This document shows, in pieces, positions 7,464-13,622 of a stretch of DNA of 13,622 nucleotides. This stretch comes from JAWWBL01 sp033720975 (GTDB lineage: Bacteria; Actinomycetota; Acidimicrobiia; Spongiisociales; ZC4RG35). Within the stretch, counting starts at the first letter, position 1. Every line of letters begins with the position of its first letter. Position numbers and translations under genes: made by a program. The notes under the pieces were generated by a model. That model was given only the letters and a program-made list of their open reading frames with translations. It was not told where the DNA came from and searched no databases. Where the stretch lies: contig JAWWBL010000043.1 in NCBI GenBank assembly GCA_033720975.1, forward strand, positions 1 to 13,622, in the 5' to 3' direction.

Positions 7464-9229
7464 GCGACCCGACGACCGCACGGGTCGTCCCTAACCTCGC
7501 CAGCTTCTCAGTAGACCGCGGTTTCGCATACTCGATCCCCGAGTCACTTGCGGGATCGGTGACTGTCGGCTCGATCGTGCGTGTGCCTTTGTCCGGGCGT
7601 CGGGTCCGAGGCTGGGTCGTCGAGCTGGGTGTGCCGGCGGATCGGGAGCTACGGGAGATCAGTTCTGTCTCCGGCGCGACCTCTGTCTTCGACAGAAGAC
7701 TCCTCGCTGCCCTCGACTGGGCGGCCAATCACTACGTCGCTCCGCTGTCAGTGGTGCTTGCTCAGGCGAGTCCGCCGAACTTGCCCCGCAGATCAGGGAG
7801 TCCGGGCCAGACCGCCCCCATCGAGTCCACAACGCACCCACTTACTGAGATCACAGAGGCAGCCGCTAAGGGGCACCGGCAGGCGGCACAGGCGCTCATC
7901 GGGACTTGGGGAGATCTGTCCTGGCTTCCATCTCTGACTCAGTTATTGAGCGCAGGGAAGACCGGAGTGGTGGTGGCGGCGACGGTGGCCGAAGTGGAGA
8001 GAATCGGCGGTGCGTTGCGTGACCTCGGGCAGGATGCTGTGGTCGTTGCTGGGGGCACCGACGCCGAGCTGACCTCGGCTTGGGAGGAGCTGCAGGCACC
8101 GGGAAAGCTGCTGATCGGGACCCCTCGGGTGGCGTCTTGGCAGATCAAAGACCTTGCACTCGCGATTGTGCTGGAGGAGGGTCGCCGGGCGATGAAGGAG
8201 CGCCAGACACCGACGATCCACGTTCGGGAGATGATCCGCAAGCGATCTTTGCTCGAGGGTTTCTCGACGGTCTTCTTCGGCCCCACACCGTCGGTTGAGG
8301 TGCTGGCTGCGGGAGCGGAGACGACCCGCATCGGGAATCGCGCCTGGCCCCTCGTTGAGGTTGTCGACAGAGCTGAGGACGCACCTGGGTCGGGCTTCGT
8401 CTCCGAGAGGGTGATCGCTGCGCTCCGATCGGTGGTGAAGTCCCAGGGCAGCGCCTTCATGTTCACCCACCGAAGGGTGGGATTGGCCTCGATGCGTTGC
8501 GCCAACTGCCGGACGATGAGACGCTGCCACCGCTGCGGGACGCGATTGGGGCGGGTTGAGTCATGCCCCCGATGTTCTGCGCCTGCAGGCGTGTGCACCA
8601 ACTGCGGCGGGTCGGTATTCGAGGAGATGGGAACTGTCCCGGAGCGGCTTGTCCAGGAGATCAACGGGAGGCTTGGCGGAGGTGTCTCAGGTGTCTACCC
8701 GGAGGGTGGCCTGGTTCAGGTCGGGACTGAGAGAGATCTCGCCGGGTTACCACAGGTGGACTTGGTGGTGGCTGCCGACGTCGACGGGATGCTCATGTCG
8801 CATGGCTACCGGGCGTCGGAGGAAGCTCTGCGGCAGTTGGCCCGGCTGGGGAACTCCCTGGCCCCCGGGCGTGGACGGCGGATGATGGTTCAGACCTCCC
8901 AGCCCGACTCGGAGCTCATCGCCACTTTGCGTCGAGGTGATCCCATCCCGTACCTGGAGTCGGTGCTGGTGGAGCGGGCTCGCGATGGTGTGCCCCCGGC
9001 GGCGGAGATGATTGCTCTCGAAGTGCGCGGTGACGTGGATGTGGACCTGTCTGCCGAGCTGGGTGACGTGGGGTGTGAGGTGATGGGGCCCCTCACGATT
9101 GAGGGAGGGAAGCGCTGGTTGCTTACTGGCGATCTGGCCGTGGCCCGCCGCGAGTTGCGCCCGGTAGTGGGGCGTATCCGCGATGGCGGTGCTTCGGTTC
9201 GTGTCGACGCCGATCCGATCGACTTGTAA
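7460..9229 (+). CDS. priA: Primosomal protein N' PriA, actinobacterial type without helicase motifs
   Basis: PriA recognises stalled forks and reloads the replisome. The N-terminal 3'-end-binding domain is visible (FAYSIPESLAG, then IVRVPLSGRRVRGWVV). Part of it lies upstream of the first GTG (7559), while the frame is closed by TGA at 7424-7426 and has no ATG, GTG or TTG before 7559. CTG at 7460, overlapping the metK stop as CTGA, is the best start and gives 589 residues. Walker A is lost (GTWGDLSW in its place), and the DEEH box reads LEEG at 238-241. Eight zinc-binding-type cysteines remain at 347, 350, 356, 359, 369, 372, 379 and 382. Loss of the helicase motifs is known for actinobacterial PriA, so a DNA-binding and scaffolding role without unwinding is likely. 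The start codon is the uncertain part. Confidence 0.9.
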   Translation: MSDPTTARVVPNLASFSVDRGFAYSIPESLAGSVTVGSIVRVPLSGRRVRGWVVELGVPADRELREISSVSGATSVFDRRLLAALDWAANHYVAPLSVVLAQASPPNLPRRSGSPGQTAPIESTTHPLTEITEAAAKGHRQAAQALIGTWGDLSWLPSLTQLLSAGKTGVVVAATVAEVERIGGALRDLGQDAVVVAGGTDAELTSAWEELQAPGKLLIGTPRVASWQIKDLALAIVLEEGRRAMKERQTPTIHVREMIRKRSLLEGFSTVFFGPTPSVEVLAAGAETTRIGNRAWPLVEVVDRAEDAPGSGFVSERVIAALRSVVKSQGSAFMFTHRRVGLASMRCANCRTMRRCHRCGTRLGRVESCPRCSAPAGVCTNCGGSVFEEMGTVPERLVQEINGRLGGGVSGVYPEGGLVQVGTERDLAGLPQVDLVVAADVDGMLMSHGYRASEEALRQLARLGNSLAPGRGRRMMVQTSQPDSELIATLRRGDPIPYLESVLVERARDGVPPAAEMIALEVRGDVDVDLSAELGDVGCEVMGPLTIEGGKRWLLTGDLAVARRELRPVVGRIRDGGASVRVDADPIDL

Positions 9230-9232
9230 GGC

Positions 9233-9253
9233 GGGCGAAAGCCGGTTTCGCTT
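9233..9253 (+). other. Small stem-loop after priA
   Basis: GCGAAA (9235-9240) pairs with TTTCGC (9246-9251) around a five-base loop, and two G-T pairs can extend the stem. It occupies most of the 35-bp gap between priA and the first TIR gene. No run of T follows, so it is not a convincing terminator. It may weakly separate the housekeeping operon from the TIR genes or mean nothing. Confidence 0.3.
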
Positions 9254-9264
9254 GTATTGGGTGA

Positions 9265-11349
9265 GTGTCGGAGACCATGGCAAATGCCTACGACGGGTTT
9301 ATCTCGTATTCCCATGCTGCTGATGGCTTACTTGCCCCCCGTCTCCAGGCAGCGATACAGAAGTTCGCCAAGCCGTGGTGGAGGAGACGGGCTCTTCGCA
9401 TCTTCCGTGATGAAGCGTCTTTGTCGGCGAACCCTCACTTGTGGTCGTCCATAGCAACGGCTCTCGACACCTCAGGCTGGTTCATTCTTCTCTTGTCAGA
9501 GGAGGCTGCGGCGTCGGAGTGGGTTGCTCGCGAGATCGAGCATTGGGTCACCCACGGAGAACCTGGCCGGATAATTCCGGTCGTGACTTCGGGCGAATTC
9601 AGCTGGTCGGCTGGAGATGTCGGTGGCTCGGCGGTGCCGCAGGCTCTTCATGGTGTGTTCGACGAGGAGCCACGTTGGGTCGATCTTCGCTTTGCCGACG
9701 GTGACGAGGATCTCGACTTGAAGAACCCCATGTTCGCGGCGGCGGTAGCCGATGTCGCATCGGCCCTACGAGGGGTGCCGAAGGATGAGTTGGCGTCGGA
9801 AGAAGTGAGACAGCACCGGCGCACCATTCGCACGGCGTGGGGTGCGGGCTTCGTCACGACTGCGCTGGCGGTTGCGGCGGTTCTTTTTGCTGTCGACGCC
9901 AGGCAGCAGTCCGACCTGGCGGCTGCCAATGCAGCACAGGCAGAGGCGAACGCACACGAGGCAGCGGCGAACGCCCGAGAGGCAATAGCCCAGCGAGACC
10001 TTGCTGTCGAAAACGAGGAAAGGGCCAGGGCCAATGAGGAGTTTGCCGTTAGGCAAGCCCGAATCGACGAAGCAAACAGGCTCCTGGCGATCACGAATCT
10101 GGCTGAGGGAGGTGATCCGACGCGAACTGTGAGTCTGGCGCTCTATGCCGCTGCAATTGCGGGTGAGAACGTGAGCGAGGTGGAGTCGGCGGTTGTCGGC
10201 TACCTCCATGCTGCGCTTCCGCAGTATCGAGCCGTATCTTGGTGGAAGCTTGGAGAGCCGGAGAGGGCTGTAATCGCTCCCGACGCGGAAAGGATCTATT
10301 ACCTCGTGACAGATCAGTCCTCCTTTGTCACACATGTGGAGGCGTTTGACATCGAGTTGGGGAGGGTCGTTTGGCGGCAGCCAACGTCCGGACCGATTGC
10401 GGGTGAGCTAGCGATCAGTCCGGACGAGTCACAGGTCGCGGTGGCCGTGGCTGGGGAACGTGGGGCGTTTCTCACCGTTCATGAAGCAGAAGCTGGCGCC
10501 GTGATCCACGAGATCGACCTCGGTCCGTGTCCCAACGTTCGCTCGTGGGGCCCCGGCTTCTCCCCGGACGGGCGTTACTACACGCAGTTCGCCGGCACCG
10601 ACGAATGCGGTACCAACGGATCCGGGAGCTGGGTGCATGTTTATGAAACGGCTGGCTGGACCGAGGTGTCCCGAGTCCAGAACACGCCTGCCTCACAGGA
10701 ATCGTCGAGTGGCTCGGCCGATACGGTTCATTTCTCAGCCGATGGAACCGTGGTTCTCGTCAGCGGAAGAGAGGCCCGGACAGAATTGCGCGCCTTCCCA
10801 AGTTTCGAGCTGATCCGAGATCTCGGTTCGGGCCATCTTGCAGTGGCCCTTTCGCCCGATGCCACCAGGATCGTCGTCCAGCCGTCGGATGGGCATCCGA
10901 TTCTCGTCGATGCGGAGACAGGCGATTTCCTGGGTGCGTTGGAGCTGGAAGGCTTGACGGCCACGAGCGAAGATGATCCGATTTCGTTCTCCCCGGACGG
11001 CGAGCGAATCATGGTGCAGATGGGAAGCAAGGACTTTCTCTTCGACTCTGGCGGCGGGGAGCTCGTCTACTCCTTCGAGCACGGATATTCCCATCAGCAC
11101 TCGTGGACTAGCGATGGGAACTATCTGTTCGAGAGCACGGGATCGGGTTTGTACCTTTGGTTCGTTGGAGACTTCCCCCGTCCTACGCCTCTCCCGTTCG
11201 ACTTCTTCGATTTGATCGTCGAAGCGGCGGAGCAGATAGCCCGCGGATTCACCGAAGTCGAATGCCCAACTTTTCTCCTCGAGCCATGCTTGAGCGATCC
11301 CGATGACCTGAAGCGATTCGTTCTCGAGAGTCTTTCGATGGGCGAGTGA
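9265..11349 (+). CDS. TIR-domain membrane protein with seven-repeat beta-propeller (paralogue 1)
   Basis: Candidate membrane receptor with an N-terminal TIR domain at about residues 9-165: YDGFISYSH, FRDEASLSAN, then SEWVAREIEHW with Glu90 at the position of the SARM1 catalytic glutamate. TIR domains with this residue cleave NAD+. A conserved linker (DLKNP, then EEVRQHRR) leads to a basic patch (Arg182-Arg189) and one membrane helix at 193-210. An Ala/Glu-rich coiled coil spans about 214-285. Seven WD40-like strands (such as ISPDES, FSPDGR, FSADGT, WTSDGN) span about 330-640, and a helical tail follows. Cysteines occur only at 422, 448, 667 and 675. By the positive-inside rule the TIR is cytoplasmic and the propeller external. 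The start may be GTG 9265 or ATG 9277; neither has an ideal ribosome binding site. Domain calls are solid, but ligand and biological role are unknown. Confidence 0.87.
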   Translation: MSETMANAYDGFISYSHAADGLLAPRLQAAIQKFAKPWWRRRALRIFRDEASLSANPHLWSSIATALDTSGWFILLLSEEAAASEWVAREIEHWVTHGEPGRIIPVVTSGEFSWSAGDVGGSAVPQALHGVFDEEPRWVDLRFADGDEDLDLKNPMFAAAVADVASALRGVPKDELASEEVRQHRRTIRTAWGAGFVTTALAVAAVLFAVDARQQSDLAAANAAQAEANAHEAAANAREAIAQRDLAVENEERARANEEFAVRQARIDEANRLLAITNLAEGGDPTRTVSLALYAAAIAGENVSEVESAVVGYLHAALPQYRAVSWWKLGEPERAVIAPDAERIYYLVTDQSSFVTHVEAFDIELGRVVWRQPTSGPIAGELAISPDESQVAVAVAGERGAFLTVHEAEAGAVIHEIDLGPCPNVRSWGPGFSPDGRYYTQFAGTDECGTNGSGSWVHVYETAGWTEVSRVQNTPASQESSSGSADTVHFSADGTVVLVSGREARTELRAFPSFELIRDLGSGHLAVALSPDATRIVVQPSDGHPILVDAETGDFLGALELEGLTATSEDDPISFSPDGERIMVQMGSKDFLFDSGGGELVYSFEHGYSHQHSWTSDGNYLFESTGSGLYLWFVGDFPRPTPLPFDFFDLIVEAAEQIARGFTEVECPTFLLEPCLSDPDDLKRFVLESLSMGE

Positions 11350-11359
11350 GACTCGCGTC

Positions 11360-13393
11360 ATGATGCCTGAGGCGACGCTGGAGCAGGAGCGGGATGGTGG
11401 TTATGACGCGTTCATCTCGTATTCGCATGCCGGGGATGACTTGGTGGCGGCCCGGCTTCAGAATGGTTTGCAGCGCTTTGCCAAGCCGTGGTGGAAACGG
11501 CGTGCAATTCGGGTGTTTCGGGATGAGTCGTCGTTGGCGGCGAACCCTCACTTGTGGTCGTCAATCACGGATGCGTTGGATGCCTCGTCTTGGCTCGTGG
11601 TGTTGTTGTCGCCTGATGCGGCTGGGTCGGAGTGGGTGAACCGGGAGGTGGAGTATTGGCTGGCGAATAGGCCAGCTGATCGGATCATCCTGGTTCTGAC
11701 CGAGGGTGAGTTGGCCTGGTCGGAGTCGGGGCTCGAGTCCGATGCGGTTCCTCCGGCGCTTACTGGTGTGTTTTCGGGAGAGCCGCGTTGGGTTGATCTG
11801 CGGTTCGCCCGCATCGAGGAGCAGTTGGATCTGAAGAATCCTCGGTTCTCGGCTGCGGTGGCCGATGTCGCGTCGGCGTTGCGCGGGATTCCCAAGGAGG
11901 AGTTGGAGTCTGAGGAGGTCCGTCAGCATCGGCGTGCGGTCAGGACGGCGTGGGCTGCGGGCCTGTTGATTGGTGTGTTGGGCGTCGTTTCGGTGGTGTT
12001 CGGTGTCAGGGCTGCCAGTGAGGCGGAACGGGCCAACGCCAACGCCGCAGATGCGGAGGCTCAGCGCGAACTCGCTGTCCAGGCGAGGATCGGGGCGGAG
12101 GATGCCGCCGCTCAGGCTAAGCGCAACGAGAGGTTCGCCTTACAGAAGGCGGCTGTGGCCGAAGCAGGGCGATATCTCGAGATCGCCGCGACTCACCCTG
12201 ATCCGGCGGTGGTGGTCAGTCTGACCTTGTATGCGGTGGCTCTGGCGGGCGATGAGGTAGCGGAGATCGAACCACAGGTCGTACCTCTCCTAAACACGGC
12301 TCTGCCCGAGTACAGGGCAGTCGGCGACTTCTTCGACTTGGGCGACGGGTATGCGGCGATATCTGCGGATGGGAACACTGTTTTCTATGTCAATCAGCAT
12401 GATTTGCATGTGAGCGCCATCGATACGAAAACACGAGCGGTGAAGTGGCGGGAGCTTCTGCTGAGGGCAGACAACTCTCCTGACCCTCTTGGGCTTTTCG
12501 TGGTCGCGGACGGCAACCGTGTGGCAGTTCCGATTCAAGCGTCAGGGGCGGTGAGGGTGTTTGTGTTGGCGACGGACGACGACGGTGCGTTAGAGGGAGA
12601 CTTCGTAGTCGAAAAATGCCCGGAAGTCGGCCTGTTTACGTTCGGGGGGATCTTCTCGGCCGATGGTCGGTACCTAACAATGCGCGTCGGCTGCGGAGAA
12701 GGCGCGGCGAGCAATCTCCTGGCGATTTATGAGATCGCCAGCGGAACCGAACTTGCTCCTCGGATTGAGGGGGTTGAGGCGCACTTCTCGTCAGATTCGA
12801 GTGTGGTCCTGGTCTTGAGCGATGAAGGGCCTGCTCAGCTTTTCACCTTCCCAGATCTCGAGCTGCTCAAAAGCTTCCCCGGGGAATATTCCACCGGTGC
12901 GCTCAGCCCTACCGCGAATTTGGTGGCTCTTGGGGCATCCAATGGGGACGTCCATATTTTCGATCGCGAGGGTGTTCCTGTGCACCGGATCGGTGTCCCC
13001 TCCGAGATTCATTCTCATCAAAGCCCTCCCATCTCCTTTTCCCCCGATGAGAGTCTGTTGGCCGTTGCGACTAGACGATCCGACTTTGTGTTCGACGTGG
13101 ACAGCGGAAGCCAGATAGCGGCATTCAACAACGGAGAAACGTGGCTGCACTCTTGGACCGCCGATGGCGACGAGTTGTTCATCGACCCCTACACGCTCTG
13201 GTCTGTAAGAGATCAAATCCGCACCGACCCTCTCCGGATTTCATTGGATGACCTCTTGGACACTGCGTTATCTGTTCTCGAAAGAGGCTTCCTAGACGGA
13301 GATTGCGACGAGTTCCGGATCGAGCACTGTCCGCTGACAGCGGACGAGTTGAGAAGCATGGTCGAGGCGAGCCGAGCAATTTCCTCGAACTGA
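11360..13393 (+). CDS. TIR-domain membrane protein with seven-repeat beta-propeller (paralogue 2)
   Basis: Tandem paralogue of the preceding gene, starting 10 bases after its stop, so probably cotranscribed. The layout is the same: TIR at about 15-170 (YDAFISYSH, FRDESSLAAN, SEWVNREVEYW with predicted catalytic Glu96), DLKNP linker, basic RQHRRAVR patch, membrane helix at 199-216, Ala-rich coiled coil to about 285, seven WD40-like strands (ISADGN, FSADGR, FSPDES, WTADGD among them) and a helical tail. Cysteines occur only at 420, 445, 649 and 657, matching those of paralogue 1. The TIR and linker are mostly identical to paralogue 1 by eye, but the propeller shares little beyond the strand pattern and cysteines. 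ATG at 11360 and 11363 are alternative starts. A defence or stress-sensing role through NAD+ cleavage is inferred. Confidence 0.87.
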   Translation: MMPEATLEQERDGGYDAFISYSHAGDDLVAARLQNGLQRFAKPWWKRRAIRVFRDESSLAANPHLWSSITDALDASSWLVVLLSPDAAGSEWVNREVEYWLANRPADRIILVLTEGELAWSESGLESDAVPPALTGVFSGEPRWVDLRFARIEEQLDLKNPRFSAAVADVASALRGIPKEELESEEVRQHRRAVRTAWAAGLLIGVLGVVSVVFGVRAASEAERANANAADAEAQRELAVQARIGAEDAAAQAKRNERFALQKAAVAEAGRYLEIAATHPDPAVVVSLTLYAVALAGDEVAEIEPQVVPLLNTALPEYRAVGDFFDLGDGYAAISADGNTVFYVNQHDLHVSAIDTKTRAVKWRELLLRADNSPDPLGLFVVADGNRVAVPIQASGAVRVFVLATDDDGALEGDFVVEKCPEVGLFTFGGIFSADGRYLTMRVGCGEGAASNLLAIYEIASGTELAPRIEGVEAHFSSDSSVVLVLSDEGPAQLFTFPDLELLKSFPGEYSTGALSPTANLVALGASNGDVHIFDREGVPVHRIGVPSEIHSHQSPPISFSPDESLLAVATRRSDFVFDVDSGSQIAAFNNGETWLHSWTADGDELFIDPYTLWSVRDQIRTDPLRISLDDLLDTALSVLERGFLDGDCDEFRIEHCPLTADELRSMVEASRAISSN

Positions 13394-13407
13394 CCGCGAC
13401 GACCCCC

Positions 13408-13436
13408 TTGAATCTGTCCCAGACAGAACGTATGTT
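13408..13436 (+). promoter_or_regulatory. Candidate promoter for the DUF222 gene
   Basis: TTGAAT at 13408-13413 and TATGTT at 13431-13436 are each four-of-six matches to -35 and -10, separated by 17 bp. Seven bases separate the -10 from the ATG at 13444, the spacing seen for leaderless transcripts in actinobacteria, which would start at or next to that A. The -10 lies inside the SOS box, so LexA binding would block it. Confidence 0.6.
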
Positions 13437-13437
13437 C
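13426..13437. promoter_or_regulatory. LexA SOS box
   Basis: GAAC-GTAT-GTTC is an exact match to the actinobacterial LexA core GAAC-N4-GTTC. The right flank (GA, 13438-13439) extends the match to the mycobacterial GTTCGA half-site, while the left flank is CA where TC is expected. It overlaps the predicted -10 of the downstream gene. 13E12-type genes are among those with SOS boxes in mycobacteria, so the site and gene fit together. Confidence 0.75.
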
Positions 13438-13443
13438 GATGAT

Positions 13444-13622
13444 ATGAGGTGGGAACGTATCTCGACCGATCAGCTGGAGCAGATGCTCATGGCTAGCCGG
13501 GCGGAACAATCACGCCTGGCCGCTGGCGAGCTCGAGATCCTCGAGGAGTTGGATCGTCGGCAAGTGCCGACCGCGGACGGCTGTCGCTCTCTTTCCGAGT
13601 GGACAGCGATGAGCCTCGATAT
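13444..13622 (+). CDS. DUF222 / 13E12 repeat family protein, probable HNH endonuclease (3' partial)
   Basis: Only the first 59 codons are in the window. MRWERISTDQLEQM, then a helical stretch (LEILEELDRRQV) and ADGCRSLSEWTAMSLD match the N-terminus of DUF222 proteins, which usually carry an HNH nuclease domain at the C-terminus. That domain would lie beyond base 13622 and is not seen. These proteins are abundant and multicopy in actinobacteria and are of uncertain function, often linked to mobile DNA or DNA damage. ATG 13444 is preferred because it lies seven bases after the predicted -10. ATG 13432 is in the same frame but falls inside the SOS box. No Shine-Dalgarno sequence precedes either codon. 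Confidence 0.85.
   Translation, partial: MRWERISTDQLEQMLMASRAEQSRLAAGELEILEELDRRQVPTADGCRSLSEWTAMSLD

Noticed and set aside
7943..8664. Long antisense open frames opposite priA, up to 241 codons
   Set aside because: They show no recognisable protein motifs and lie over conserved priA codons including the zinc cysteines. They are typical shadows in GC-rich coding DNA.
9235..9251. Rho-independent terminator after priA
   Set aside because: The six-base-pair stem is not followed by a T-run, so it is recorded only as a weak stem-loop.
12791..13216. Antisense frame opposite the second TIR gene
   Set aside because: It lies opposite the propeller repeats, has no recognisable domain, and is explained by codon bias of the real gene.
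9265..13393. Thoeris or another named TIR defence system
   Set aside because: No ThsA-like, SIR2, SMODS or STAND NTPase partner gene is visible, and the membrane-propeller layout differs from Thoeris. Naming a known system would overreach.
13413..13427. TCTGT/ACAGA hairpin as terminator of the TIR genes
   Set aside because: The five-base-pair stem is AT-poor at its end, has no T-run, and overlaps the promoter and SOS box, which explain the stretch better.

Overview
The window is a high-GC actinobacterial chromosome segment with every supported gene on the + strand. The gene order (pyrimidine genes, then mihF, gmk, rpoZ, coaBC, metK, priA), an actinobacterial integration host factor, a PriA that has lost its helicase motifs, and a DUF222/13E12 gene behind a GAAC-N4-GTTC box all fit Actinomycetota. 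A deep-branching class such as Acidimicrobiia is my best guess, because pyrD is class 1 and not the quinone-linked class 2 usual in mycobacteria. That placement is inference.

Positions 1-9229 are a conserved housekeeping block. carB (5' end outside the window), pyrD and pyrF overlap each other and form the end of a UMP synthesis operon. mihF follows after a 97-bp gap that holds a perfect 14-bp palindrome, and gmk (GMP kinase) starts one base after mihF. A promoter-like pair at the end of gmk precedes rpoZ (RNA polymerase omega), which overlaps coaBC (coenzyme A synthesis). metK (S-adenosylmethionine synthase) and priA (replication restart) follow. The priA reading frame extends upstream of its first ATG/GTG/TTG codon, so it probably starts at a CTG that overlaps the metK stop.

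Positions 9265-13393 are accessory. Two tandem paralogues each encode, in order, an N-terminal TIR domain with a SARM1-like catalytic glutamate, a basic patch, one membrane helix, a coiled coil, a seven-repeat WD40-like beta-propeller and a short helical tail. The TIR-to-membrane half is strongly conserved between the two, while the propellers have diverged. Each protein has exactly four cysteines, all in the C-terminal half and at matching positions. I read them as a pair of candidate membrane receptors with an external sensor and a cytoplasmic NAD-cleaving TIR effector. This is the most interesting part of the window, and its function is inferred.

From 13444 to the end is the start of a DUF222/13E12 family gene. 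A LexA-type SOS box overlaps its predicted -10 element, and the spacing suggests a leaderless transcript. No RNA genes, CRISPR arrays, insertion sequences or attachment sites were seen, and no gap between genes exceeds 100 bp.
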